Assembly (NCBI RefSeq): GCF_001306135.1
Contig: NZ_LGKP01000035.1
Span: forward strand, 372,001-436,000
Length of the DNA: 64,000 nucleotides
Source: Herpetosiphon geysericola
GTDB taxonomy: Bacteria; Chloroflexota; Chloroflexia; Chloroflexales; Herpetosiphonaceae
Reading direction: 5' to 3'
Each line of letters begins with the position of its first letter. Position 1 is the stretch's first letter. The position numbers and the translations under genes are program-made. The notes under the pieces were generated by a model. The model searched no databases. It had not been told where the DNA came from and was given only the letters and a program-made list of their open reading frames with translations. Shown piece by piece: positions 54,138 through 63,593 of this stretch.

Positions 54138-55217
54138 ATGAGTAAGCCAACGATTGTTGTCCTTGAGGGCGATCAAACGGGGCAAGAACTGCTTGAAGAA
54201 AGTCTGCGCGTGCTTGATCCTGCCGTGACAGGCGTTGAGATTGAATTGAAGCGCTACGATCTGAGCCTCGAATCGCGTCGAGCGACCAATAATCAAATTG
54301 TGTTGGAAGCAGCTCAAGCGATGAAAGAAGCTGGCTTTGGCTTAAAGGCCGCCACGATCACTCCAGAAAAAGCTGGCGATGTTGGTAGCCCCAACGCAAT
54401 TCTGCGCGAACAAATCAATGGCACGGTGATTGTGCGAACTGGCCGTCGAATTCCAGGTGTGCGCCCAGTTGGCGGTGCCTATGCCCCAATCTCGGTCATT
54501 CGCATGGCCGTTGACGATGCCTATGGTGCTAAAGAATGGCGCGAAGGCGAAGGCGATAACGAAATTGCCTATCGCACCGAAAAAATTACCCGTGGCACGT
54601 GTCGCGCTGTTTCTGAATATGCCTTTATGCATGCTCGGCGCATGAAAGCTAAAGTTTTTGGCGGCCCCAAATATACCGTTAGCCCAGTCTACGAAGGCAT
54701 GCTCAAGGAAGAAATGGACGCAGCAGCCAAGCGCTATGCTGATGTGCGCTACGAGCCACAATTGATCGATGCAACCTATGCCTTGCTGCTGACCAACTCT
54801 GGCGATCCAATGGTTATACCAGCGCTCAACCGCGATGGCGACTGCTTGAGCGACTTGGTTTTGCAAATGTTCGGCACGATTGCTGGCGCTGAATCATTGC
54901 TTTTGGCCTTCGACAAAGATTTCAAGGTGAATGTTGTGATGGCCGAAGCGCCACACGGTACGGCTCCCAGCTTGGAAGGCAAAAATGTTGCTAATCCAAT
55001 GGCTATGATTTTGGCCTCGGCTGCCTTGCTTGATTACATTGATACGCCGCAAGCCAATATGGCTGCCCGCGCGATCAGTGAAGCCACCTTGGAAGCGGTG
55101 TACGATGGCGTGCGCACCGCCGATTTGGGCGGCCACACCACCACCACCGATTTCACCGACGAAGTGATTCGCCGGGTCAAAACCAAGATGGAAGTTTGGC
55201 CATCGCTCGGTAACTAA
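54138..55217 (+). CDS. icd: Isocitrate/isopropylmalate dehydrogenase family protein (probable NAD(P)-isocitrate dehydrogenase)
   Basis: 359 residues of the beta-decarboxylating dehydrogenase family. The start VVLEGDQTGQELLEE, RTGRRIPGVRPVGGAY, and the metal/cofactor region NRDGDCLSDLVLQMFGTIAG with EAPHGTAPSLEGKNVANPMA are recognisable. RRIPGVRP fits an isocitrate-type Arg set better than the isopropylmalate form. The coenzyme cannot be decided with confidence, though the short form suggests the archaeal-like type. AGGAG lies 9 bases before the ATG. It is monocistronic. Confidence 0.8.
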   Translation: MSKPTIVVLEGDQTGQELLEESLRVLDPAVTGVEIELKRYDLSLESRRATNNQIVLEAAQAMKEAGFGLKAATITPEKAGDVGSPNAILREQINGTVIVRTGRRIPGVRPVGGAYAPISVIRMAVDDAYGAKEWREGEGDNEIAYRTEKITRGTCRAVSEYAFMHARRMKAKVFGGPKYTVSPVYEGMLKEEMDAAAKRYADVRYEPQLIDATYALLLTNSGDPMVIPALNRDGDCLSDLVLQMFGTIAGAESLLLAFDKDFKVNVVMAEAPHGTAPSLEGKNVANPMAMILASAALLDYIDTPQANMAARAISEATLEAVYDGVRTADLGGHTTTTDFTDEVIRRVKTKMEVWPSLGN

Positions 55218-55281
55218 GCTGCTTGCCAGCAATTGATCACTTCGAAAGCACACTGCAACGGCGGAGTGTGCTTTTATTGTC

Positions 55282-55545
55282 TCTGGGGATCGGTTGTTGG
55301 GGTTCGGGGATCGGTTTTGATCTAAGAAGGATACAAAGAGCACGAAACATTATTTTTTTAGCCACGAATTCCACGAATTACACGAACAATCTTCCGTTAG
55401 CTCAAAGCCATTAGCCCATAACCCTGTTCTATGCTCTGTGTTCTTATAAAGCACGATTTTCTAGCCACGAATTGCACGAATTGAACGAACCATTAGTCAA
55501 AAGCCATTCGTTCTCTGCGCCTTTGCGTTAGAGTTGTAGCCCTAG
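55282..55545. repeat. Mosaic short-word repeat island 9
   Basis: GGGGATCGGTTGTTGGGG-type words (55285), AGCCACGAATTCCACGAATT (55363) and AGCCACGAATTGCACGAATT (55464) units, TTCTATGCTCTGTGTTC (55429) and TCTGCGCCTTTGCGTTA (55513) words. These fill the 354-base gap 55218-55571; no gene is seen. Confidence 0.78.
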
Positions 55546-55571
55546 ATCTTTTGTTTTGTTCTATTTGTGAT

Positions 55572-56129
55572 CTAGTGAGCATCTTGAAGAGCTTTTTTAA
55601 GCAGATCGGAAATTTCTAGTTGAGCAGCCCAATATTCCAAATATGAATGATCAAGCTGGTCTGCTTGAACCTTGATAATTGATTTCACATCTCGCCATTG
55701 CTGATCGGATACGCCTTGTGCCATGCTATACCATTCAAGTTTTGCCAGAATAATATCTTCGGCGGTCGTAATACATGTACCAATTGCTGTTTCATTCGTT
55801 AGCTGCTCGTAGACTCGGCGATTAAATTGGCTTTGCTCGAAAGGTCTATGGGTGGGGAGGAAAATATCTATCTTAAATCCTGTAGCCAAATGAATAATGT
55901 TAAAAGTTGACCTAAAAGAAGGTGTATCTTGATAATAATTGACTGTATTAATCGCCATTTCTATTTCGGATTCTTGAATATAAAATTCTTTTTGAAGATG
56001 GTAAAGTAACATTGGAATATGTTGTTTATTAATTTTGGCAATGATATCAACATCCTGAGTTGTACGGTATTCGCCATAGATAATTGATGCAAACGATCCT
56101 CCAACGAAATATTCAATCAATAAATTCAT
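55572..56129 (-). CDS. Nucleotidyltransferase-fold protein of a putative two-gene module
   Basis: 185 residues. FVGGSFASIIYGEYRTTQDVDII holds the GS..(x)..D.D motif of minimal nucleotidyltransferases (AbiEii/DUF6036-like). The C-terminal ATTAEDIILAKLEWY-like stretch (ITTAEDIILAKLEWYSM) is typical of that family. A frame one base off starts at 56154 with MTYIAEIFDEFID and stops after 13 codons at the point where the family's N-terminus would continue, hinting at a small frameshift. As read, the ATG at 56129 gives the shorter form. The partner gene lies just upstream. The pair looks like a toxin-antitoxin or defence-associated module, but activity is unproven. It is AT-richer than its surroundings. 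Confidence 0.7.
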   Translation of the reverse strand: MNLLIEYFVGGSFASIIYGEYRTTQDVDIIAKINKQHIPMLLYHLQKEFYIQESEIEMAINTVNYYQDTPSFRSTFNIIHLATGFKIDIFLPTHRPFEQSQFNRRVYEQLTNETAIGTCITTAEDIILAKLEWYSMAQGVSDQQWRDVKSIIKVQADQLDHSYLEYWAAQLEISDLLKKALQDAH

Positions 56130-56167
56130 CAAATATCTCAGCAATATACGTCATAATATCTAAAGGG

Positions 56168-56440
56168 CTATTCAATGATCTCATTATTACACCATTGCTC
56201 GATTGAGCCATATACTTTATTTGCTAGTTCATAACCTAGTTTAATATCAAAGAAACGGCGTTGTAATTCGCGATTACTCGCATCAGGGAAGCGTTTACGC
56301 AACCCATAGAACGCTAGTCGATCACGGGTTTGATTGAGTTGCTCTGCCAAACGTAATTTCTCAACAATGCTCATTGATCGTAGGATGTTAATTTGGATTT
56401 CCTCGGCTTTGCTGCTGGTATCAAGCGAAAGTTGGCTCAT
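56168..56440 (-). CDS. Small partner protein of the nucleotidyltransferase
   Basis: 90 residues, mainly helical: SIVEKLRLAEQLNQTRDRLAFYGLRKRFPDASNRELQRRFFDIKLGYELA. The pattern alr.RyP.as..El..rf..i..G.el is familiar from short proteins next to nucleotidyltransferase genes in many bacteria, where it may be the antitoxin or recruiter. It precedes the nucleotidyltransferase gene by 13-38 bases, depending on which start is real. No domain name can be given. Confidence 0.65.
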   Translation of the reverse strand: MSQLSLDTSSKAEEIQINILRSMSIVEKLRLAEQLNQTRDRLAFYGLRKRFPDASNRELQRRFFDIKLGYELANKVYGSIEQWCNNEIIE

Positions 56441-56548
56441 AAGCTACAATCCTTTTTGGAATATGGCCATCCTAGAACTTTTGATAAGCGATTCAGAAAA
56501 ACTCTGCGAAGCATAGTATGGCTATGCTTCGCAGGTATTGGTTGCTCG

Positions 56549-57874
56549 TTACTTTGCGCCGAGGGCTTGCAGGGTATCGTTCAACAAATTGATGCCTTCA
56601 TCAACTTGATCTTTGGTGAGCACCAATGGCGGACAGAAGCGGATGGTCGATTTGCCACAGGTCAACAGTAACATGCCACGGCGGAACGATTCTTCCATCA
56701 CGGCGTTGGAAAGCTCGCCATGGGGATCTTTGTTGACGTTATCCTTGATGAATTCCATGCCGATCATCAAGCCGCGTCCGCGCACGTCGCCGATACATTC
56801 GTAGCGATCTTCGAGTTCGTGCAGACGTTGCTTGAAGTAGCCACCAACCTCGTTGGCATTGGCCATTAATTCTTCTTCGGCAAGGCATAAGGTTTCGTAG
56901 ACGGCACGCATTGCCAAGGCGTTGCCACCATAGGTATTGCCGTGTGCGCCTGGTTTCCAAACGCTGCTAATTTCTTTGCGGGCGATCATCGCGCCAACTG
57001 GCACGCCTGAGCCAATGCCTTTGGCGCTGGTGATGATGTCGGGTACAACGCCTTCGTATTCAACTGCCCACATTTTGCCAGTGCGGCCAACGCCGCTTTG
57101 CACTTCATCGGCGATCAACAAAATGCCGTGACGATCGCAGAGTTCGCGTAAGCCTTGCCAGAAGCCTGGAGCTGGCACGACATAGCCGCCTTCGCCTTGA
57201 ATTGGCTCAACGATGATTGCCGCTACATCTTCTGCTGGCGTGGTGGTGGTAAACAAGGTCTTTTCGATGAAATCCAAACAGATTTCGGCAACTCGTTCTG
57301 GCTCAACGCCCCATGGTGTGCGATAGGGGTTGGGATAGAAGGCGTGGAATACACCAGGCATTAAGGGGAAGAAGCCTTTGCGTTGATACGGCTTCGAGGC
57401 AGTTACCGACAAGCTGCCATACGAGCGACCATGGAATGAGCTATAGAAGCCAATAATATTTTGGCGTTTGGTGTAATAACGCGCCAATTTGATTGCTGCT
57501 TCGACTGATTCGGTGCCGCTATTCGCAAAAAAGACTTGCCACTCGCCTGAGCCAGGCATCAATGAGGTTAATTTTTCGGCGGCCTTAACCATTGGCTCAT
57601 TATAAAAATCCGTCCCAGCCATATGGATAAACTTCGCCACCTGATCTTGCAGGGCGCTTACGAGGCGTGGATGACTGTGGCCAGTTGATACGACCGCAAT
57701 CCCTGCATTTAAATCGAGGTAGCGATTACCATCAACATCCCACACTTCAGAACCAAGGCCACGTTCCATCACAAAAGGATAGACACGCCCACTACATGGG
57801 GCCATTACCGCCGTATCGCGATCAACTAGGGCAGTTGCGCGGGGACCAGGAATCGTCGTCAGCAGATCAGTCAC
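56549..57874 (-). CDS. Class III aminotransferase (4-aminobutyrate/ornithine type)
   Basis: 441 residues. ANSGTESVEAAIKLAR (PLP phosphate loop), IIVEPIQGEGG, LIADEVQSGVGRTG (Asp) and ITSAKGIGSGVPVGA (Schiff-base Lys) define the class III omega-aminotransferase group. The substrate, whether GABA, ornithine or acetylornithine, is undecided. The GTG at 57874 follows AAGGAG by 6 bases and opens with TDLLTTIPGPRAT; longer in-frame starts at 57907 (ATG) and 57952 exist but the first lies before that Shine-Dalgarno site. It is monocistronic. Confidence 0.85.
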   Translation of the reverse strand: MTDLLTTIPGPRATALVDRDTAVMAPCSGRVYPFVMERGLGSEVWDVDGNRYLDLNAGIAVVSTGHSHPRLVSALQDQVAKFIHMAGTDFYNEPMVKAAEKLTSLMPGSGEWQVFFANSGTESVEAAIKLARYYTKRQNIIGFYSSFHGRSYGSLSVTASKPYQRKGFFPLMPGVFHAFYPNPYRTPWGVEPERVAEICLDFIEKTLFTTTTPAEDVAAIIVEPIQGEGGYVVPAPGFWQGLRELCDRHGILLIADEVQSGVGRTGKMWAVEYEGVVPDIITSAKGIGSGVPVGAMIARKEISSVWKPGAHGNTYGGNALAMRAVYETLCLAEEELMANANEVGGYFKQRLHELEDRYECIGDVRGRGLMIGMEFIKDNVNKDPHGELSNAVMEESFRRGMLLLTCGKSTIRFCPPLVLTKDQVDEGINLLNDTLQALGAK

Positions 57875-57984
57875 GGGGAACTCCTTAAACAGGTTGATAG
57901 GCGACATTGCCAAAATACCCATCCTTGGCACAGTGATCGGTATTATGCTCATTCTATCCGAGCCATTCTAGTGCGTCAAAGGTA

Positions 57985-58235
57985 AATCAAAAGTCAATAT
58001 GGGGAAAGAGCATAGAGCATAGAACATAGAACATAGAGATGCCAAATTGGTTGCTGAGGCTGAGGATAACGAATTAAAACCGCGAAGAACGCGAAGAGCG
58101 CTAAGATTTAGATGAGAGTACATTGTTTGGATTGCCACCGAATTTATAGAATGGCTGAATCTACACTTCGTGTTCTTCGTGCTCTTAGCGGTTTCGTACC
58201 TTCCTTATGTTCTATGCTCTCTGTTCTCTGTTCTG
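57985..58235. repeat. Mosaic short-word repeat island 10
   Basis: AAATCAAAAGTCAATATGG (57988), AGAGCATAGAACATAGAACA (58015), then CGCGAAGAACGCGAAGAG (58081-58098) and its complement CTTCGTGTTCTTCGTGCTC (58168-58186) as an inverted pair, then TATGTTCTATGCTCTCTG (58206). It ends just before the rplJ promoter. Confidence 0.8.
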
Positions 58236-58242
58236 TTTAGTT

Positions 58243-58271
58243 TTGACGAAACATCCAAAGCCTGCTATAAT
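58243..58271 (+). promoter_or_regulatory. rplJ promoter
   Basis: TTGACG (58243-58248), a 17-base spacer and a perfect TATAAT (58266-58271). Confidence 0.85.
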
Positions 58272-58277
58272 CTCGCT

Positions 58278-58440
58278 TCGGTACAAGAAATACCACCGTA
58301 GACAGCAGGTGCGTTCGCGCTTAATGATGCCAAGCATCGCCCGCCGAGGTAGCTGATAGATTCTTTGTAATCTTCCACACATTTGTGTGCTACTGCCTCT
58401 GCGTGTCTTGACACTCAGGGCTTTTTTATTTGCCTGTGAA
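58278..58440 (+). ncRNA. L10 leader (ribosomal protein autoregulatory RNA)
   Basis: The leader before rplJ has the GTAGACAGCAGGTGCG word (from 58298) and the pairing CGCCCGCCGAGGT stretch (from 58336) found in L10 leaders, which bind the L10-L7/L12 complex. It ends with an imperfect hairpin (58395-58421) and a six-T run (58422-58427), a likely attenuator just before the rplJ Shine-Dalgarno site. Confidence 0.75.
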
Positions 58441-58454
58441 AGGAGGTGAACGGA

Positions 58455-58979
58455 ATGCCAACACAAGCTAAGGTTGCAACCGTTGCCGAATTAACCGAAC
58501 GCCTAAACCGCGCTCAAATGCTTTTAGTTGCCGACTATCGCGGCTTGACAGTTGCCGAATTGAGCGAGCTTCGCAAGAAAGTTCGTGAAAAAGGCGGCGA
58601 GGTGATTATTGCTAAAAACACCTTGACCCGCTTGGCAGCACGCGAAGCAGGTAAAACTGACATTGAAGAATTTTTGGGTGGCCCAACCGCGCTGGCATTT
58701 TCATACGATGATATTCCAGGCGTTGCCAAGGCAATTGACGATTTCTTCAAAGCTTCGAAGAAAGACATCAAGATCAAAGGCGGGCTCGTCGGTACCTCAA
58801 AAATCACTGGCGCAGATGTCGAACGGGTGGCCAAAATGCCAACCCGCGACGATAGCTTGGCCAAGATCTTGGGCGGTATCAACGCTCCAGCAAGCCGCAT
58901 TGTCGGTGGCTTGAAGGGTGTTATGCGCAATATTGCCTACATCCTCGGCGCACACGCACAAAAAGGTGCTGAAGGCTAA
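58455..58979 (+). CDS. rplJ: Ribosomal protein L10
   Basis: 174 residues. Start [20 protein letters not shown] and the motif [21 protein letters not shown] are those of L10; the C-terminus is short helices that hold L7/L12 dimers. An AGGAGG 8 bases before the ATG at 58455 fixes the start; the GTG at 58446 overlaps it. It is controlled by its own leader RNA upstream. Confidence 0.96.
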   Translation: MPTQAKVATVAELTERLNRAQMLLVADYRGLTVAELSELRKKVREKGGEVIIAKNTLTRLAAREAGKTDIEEFLGGPTALAFSYDDIPGVAKAIDDFFKASKKDIKIKGGLVGTSKITGADVERVAKMPTRDDSLAKILGGINAPASRIVGGLKGVMRNIAYILGAHAQKGAEG

Positions 58980-59064
58980 ATCGCATTCGTTCGGCGAATC
59001 GCCTAGCCTTTTCGCCAATCAACCTTGAAATTCGTATTTTATTGCTTTGGAGGCAATTACACTC

Positions 59065-59460
59065 ATGGCTTCAGAAAAAGTAACTGCATTGTTGGAAGAA
59101 CTCAAAGGCTTGACCTTGGTCGAAGCTGCTGAATTGGCTAAAGAAATGGAAGAAGTATTCGGCGTTTCAGCTGCTGCTCCAGTGATGGTTGCTGGTGGCG
59201 CTGCTGCTGGTGGCGATGCTCCAGCTGCTGCTGCTGAAGAACAAACCGAATTCACCGTTATCTTGAAAGGCGCTCCAGCCGACAAGAAAATCGCGATCAT
59301 CAAAGCCGTTCGCGAAGTTGTCGCTGGCTTGGGCTTGAAAGAAGCCAAAGATTTGGTCGAAGGCGCACCAAAACCAATCAAAGAAGGTGTCAGCAAAGAA
59401 GAAGCCGAAGCTGCCAAGGCTGCTTTGGCCGCTGCTGGCGCAGAAATCGAAATCAAGTAA
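59065..59460 (+). CDS. rplL: Ribosomal protein L7/L12
   Basis: 131 residues. The N-terminal dimerisation helix pair ([28 protein letters not shown]) is joined by an Ala/Gly-rich hinge to the C-terminal factor-binding domain ([24 protein letters not shown] to GAEIEIK). GGAGG lies 13 bases before the ATG at 59065. It follows rplJ by 85 bases and ends at a strong terminator. Confidence 0.97.
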   Translation: MASEKVTALLEELKGLTLVEAAELAKEMEEVFGVSAAAPVMVAGGAAAGGDAPAAAAEEQTEFTVILKGAPADKKIAIIKAVREVVAGLGLKEAKDLVEGAPKPIKEGVSKEEAEAAKAALAAAGAEIEIK

Positions 59461-59480
59461 GTTTTTTACTTGGCTTTCAG

Positions 59481-59521
59481 CCGACGTTTGGGGGTTTCTC
59501 CCCTCAAACGTCGGTTTTTTT
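59481..59521 (+). terminator. Terminator of the rplJL operon
   Basis: A 14-bp stem with one bulged T (59481-59494 with 59500-59514) and a run of seven T (59515-59521). Confidence 0.9.
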
Positions 59522-59602
59522 GTTAATTGCCACCACTAAGCCTGCTATTCTGCCAAAATTGGATTAAACTGAGGAGAAGAGTTTTTTCAGCTGTGAGTTG
59601 AC

Positions 59603-60100
59603 ATGCTTGTTGTTGTCCAACTAATCAAAACGCGCTGGACTGTGCCCCACGGCCAACGTCCACCGCAGTTGTGTCAAGGTACACCTGAACGGTTAAGTGT
59701 GATGCCCCTGCCACCGACTGGTTTTGTGCAAGGCGCTGTGCTGCATCATACCGAGTTTGATGAAACCAATGCCTACACCCGCCCAACTCGGGCTAATCTG
59801 CGTACCTATAGCGATTTGCGCCACCTGTATCATAATGGCTTAGGTTTGCGCCTCAACTCGTTGCCCCAACTTGAGGTGCTGTTGCGCTTGCCCGAACAAA
59901 CCACCTCAACCACGATTATGCAGTTGGCAATTGGCGAATGGGGCCAGCTAAGCTATAAAACCCGCTTTGGCTTGGAACGTGAGGCGACTTACACAAAATA
60001 TACCTTCAATATCACCTACCGCGCCTACCTCGACCCCTTTGTTTTTATGCGTGGCAATCCAACCCACACGCTTCACTTGCCTTTGGAGCATAGCCCATGA
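59603..60100 (+). CDS. Protein of unknown function
   Basis: 165 residues; no family is recognised. It is rich in Thr, Leu and Arg with short strand-like segments (TSTTIMQLAIGEWGQLSYKTRF and YTKYTFNITYRAYLD), suggesting a beta-rich fold. There is no signal peptide. The site before the ATG is poor (GTGAG). It shares an ATGA overlap with the sugar kinase gene, so the two are co-translated. Confidence 0.6.
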   Translation: MLVVVQLIKTRWTVPHGQRPPQLCQGTPERLSVMPLPPTGFVQGAVLHHTEFDETNAYTRPTRANLRTYSDLRHLYHNGLGLRLNSLPQLEVLLRLPEQTTSTTIMQLAIGEWGQLSYKTRFGLEREATYTKYTFNITYRAYLDPFVFMRGNPTHTLHLPLEHSP

Positions 60101-60876
60101 GCCTTGAGTATCTGTTAATTGGCGCACTAACCCGCGATCTGACTGCGACCGGCTGGAAACAAGGCGGCACTGGCACGTTTGCCGCGCGGGCATTAGCCTC
60201 GTGGGGAGTGGCACCCACGATCATCACTCCAGCTCAAACCAAGATCATCTTTGATTTGCCAAGTAACTGCACCGTGTTGCGTTTACCAAGCAGCGCCACC
60301 GCCACCTTTGAAAATCGTTATCAGGGCGATGCTCGTACTCAATGGCTGCATGCTGCGCCCACAACCTTGGATTGGGCAGCGCTTGGGCCATATTGGCGCA
60401 CAGCCCGCTTGGTGCATCTTGCGCCCTTAGCCCAAGAACTCACCGCCATTCCGCCGCGCAGCCTATTTCCCCACGCTTTGATTGGCTTAACAGCTCAGGG
60501 TTGGCTCAGGCATTGGGATAGCACTGGTCGAATTCAGCCTAAACGTTGGCAACCAACCCCAACTGAGCTAGCCCAAATTGATGCCTTGGTGGTCAGCGAT
60601 GAAGATGTTGGTGGCAAGCTTGAGCTGGTTGCCAGTTGGGCCAAGGCTTGTGGCTTGGTGGCGATGACCCAAGGTTCGCGTGGCGCAACCATCTGGATCA
60701 ATGGTGAGGCCCAGCATGTGGCGGCTTATCCGGTGCAGGTGAGCGACCCAACCGGGGCTGGTGATGTTTGGGCAGCGGCATGGTTTTGGCGGATACAGCA
60801 AGGCGCTTCACCGTTGCAAGCAGCAGATTGGGCCTGCCAACAAGCAGCCTTGCAGATTAGCGGCCAATTGGGCTAA
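60097..60876 (+). CDS. PfkB-family carbohydrate kinase
   Basis: 259 residues. The C-terminal motif SDPTGAGDVWAAAWFWRI carries the catalytic Asp and anion-hole glycines; MTQGSRGATIWING precedes it. The N-terminal GALTRDLTATGWKQGGTGTFAARAL is the shortened sugar-binding motif. It is smaller than ribokinase (about 300), lacking part of the lid, so the substrate is unclear. It overlaps the preceding unknown gene by 4 bases. Confidence 0.8.
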   Translation: MSLEYLLIGALTRDLTATGWKQGGTGTFAARALASWGVAPTIITPAQTKIIFDLPSNCTVLRLPSSATATFENRYQGDARTQWLHAAPTTLDWAALGPYWRTARLVHLAPLAQELTAIPPRSLFPHALIGLTAQGWLRHWDSTGRIQPKRWQPTPTELAQIDALVVSDEDVGGKLELVASWAKACGLVAMTQGSRGATIWINGEAQHVAAYPVQVSDPTGAGDVWAAAWFWRIQQGASPLQAADWACQQAALQISGQLG

Positions 60877-60968
60877 GTTGCCAGCCCCGCTTCCACTGAA
60901 TGCGGGCGAGGAAAGTTTAAAGTATTGGATTGATTAATAAAGGGTGGATGTTGACAGCTTGAATTTTA

Positions 60969-61030
60969 GGGGGGCAGGGGGATTAAAGCCCCCTGCGTTT
61001 CCCACCTTGAGGCGGGACGGAAGGGTGGTG
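60969..61030 (+). repeat. Dispersed two-hairpin repeat, copy 4
   Basis: GCAGGGGG/CCCCCTGC is followed by CCCACC-TTGA-GGCGGG and GACGGAAGGGTGG, almost identical to copy 2 but with the outer pair of stem 1 changed from A-T to G-C on both sides. Confidence 0.8.
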
Positions 61031-61085
61031 ATCATCAATGATCGTTGACAACCTACCCTTGAAAGCAGAGGGCTGCAAATATCTT

Positions 61086-61466
61086 TTAGCGCAATACAAT
61101 CACTTCGACTTCAACTTGCACATCGCGAGGCAAGCGCGCCACTTGCACGGTTGAGCGCGCTGGTGGATTTTCGGGGAAGTATTCGCCATAAATTGCATTG
61201 ACGGTTGCAAAGTCGTTCATATCGGCCAAGAAAATCGTGGTTTTGACCACTTTTTCCAAGCTGGTGCCAGCTGCCGTCAGCAAGGCGCGAATATTTTCCA
61301 TCACTTGGCGGGTTTGGGCGCTCACATCGCCCTCGATAACTTGGCCAGTCGCGGGGTCAAGCGGAATTTGGCCTGAGCAGAACAATAATCCATCAATGGC
61401 AATTGCTTGTGAGTATGGGCCAATTGCGGCTGGTGCGTTGGGCGTGCTGATAACTTCACGGGTCAT
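61086..61466 (-). CDS. ridA: RidA family enamine/imine deaminase
   Basis: 126 residues. The start IGPYSQAI, GQIPLDPATGQVIEGD and the end VARLPRDVQVEVEVIVL with the Arg of NPPARSTVQV are diagnostic of RidA/YjgF. It hydrolyses reactive 2-aminoacrylate and other imines. AAGGAG lies 7 bases before the ATG. It follows yraN by 21 bases, on the same strand. Confidence 0.95.
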   Translation of the reverse strand: MTREVISTPNAPAAIGPYSQAIAIDGLLFCSGQIPLDPATGQVIEGDVSAQTRQVMENIRALLTAAGTSLEKVVKTTIFLADMNDFATVNAIYGEYFPENPPARSTVQVARLPRDVQVEVEVIVLR

Positions 61467-61487
61467 GTAAAACTCCTTGATCGCTAC

Positions 61488-61862
61488 TTATTCAATCGAA
61501 ATTGCTTGAAAATGCTCAAGTTGGGGCTGACCACGGGAGAGGGTGATGGCGATGGCATCGATGCGATATTCACCAAGCCATGGGGTTTGAGCTTGCTCAA
61601 GCACTTGCAAGTAGGCTTGCATCAATTGGGCTAAACGCTGGCGTTTTTTGAGGGTCAATGATTCTGCTGCACTGCCATGGGCTGCGCCGCGGCGGGTGCG
61701 AACTTCAATAATCACCAAGGTTGTCTGATCGTAGGCGATCAAATCGATTTCGCCCCAACGACAGCGCCAACCGCTGGTAATGAGTTGATAGCCTAATTGC
61801 TGAAGGTAGGCGGCAGCGTAGTGTTCGCCCCACTGCCCAAGTGCTTTACGATCATCGGCCAT
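61488..61862 (-). CDS. yraN: YraN/UPF0102 endonuclease-fold protein
   Basis: 124 residues with GEHYAAAYLQQLGYQLI, WRCRWGEIDLIAYD and LVIIEVRTRRG, the conserved D-ExK-like core (here EIDLI and EVRTR, with R for the usual K) of the UPF0102 family, an archaeal-Holliday-junction-resolvase-like fold. It reads in the same direction as eno, 64 bases downstream of it with a hairpin between. Confidence 0.9.
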   Translation of the reverse strand: MADDRKALGQWGEHYAAAYLQQLGYQLITSGWRCRWGEIDLIAYDQTTLVIIEVRTRRGAAHGSAAESLTLKKRQRLAQLMQAYLQVLEQAQTPWLGEYRIDAIAITLSRGQPQLEHFQAISIE

Positions 61863-61887
61863 GCTTGCTCCCCCTAAAATAGCAAGC

Positions 61888-61909
61888 GGACACGCGCCGT
61901 TGCGTGTCC
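61888..61909 (-). terminator. Hairpin between eno and yraN
   Basis: A perfect 8-bp stem (61888-61895 with 61902-61909) with a 6-base loop, 17 bases after the eno stop; the T-run is short, so readthrough into yraN-ridA is likely. Confidence 0.6.
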
Positions 61910-61926
61910 TGAATGGTCAGTGTCGA

Positions 61927-63255
<1,329 letters not shown>

Positions 63256-63307
63256 TCATACCACGCTCTGTCTATTTGCTGGGTAGCGGTTTCGCGACCT
63301 ATCGAGC

Positions 63308-63585
63308 AAGGATAAAGGATAAATTATGAGGGATGAAGGATGAAGACGTATAGACAAAAGGCAAAATGGGGAGCAGAACAGAGAGCAAAGAACATCGAAC
63401 ATAGGAGACAGGGATCAGGGGTTAGTTGTCAGGATTCAGGCAGTTGGCAATCCACGATAATCATAACAATCTGTGGCAAAAAATTTAACCTTCGTGCCCT
63501 TCGTATCCTTCGTGGATCAAAACTGGCCCCTGAATCCTAACCCCTTGTCCCTTCGCGTTCTTCGTACCCTTCGTGGTTTCAGTCG
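63308..63585. repeat. Mosaic short-word repeat island 11
   Basis: GGATAAAGGATAAATTATGA, GAGGGATGAAGGATGAAG (63328), AGAACAGAGAGCAAAGAACA (63377), GATCAGGGGTTAGTTGTC (63412), and inverted CTTCGTGCCCTTCGTATCC (63490) and CTTCGCGTTCTTCGTACCC (63551) words. These fill the 380-base gap before the last gene. Confidence 0.8.
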
Positions 63586-63593
63586 AGCTCTTC

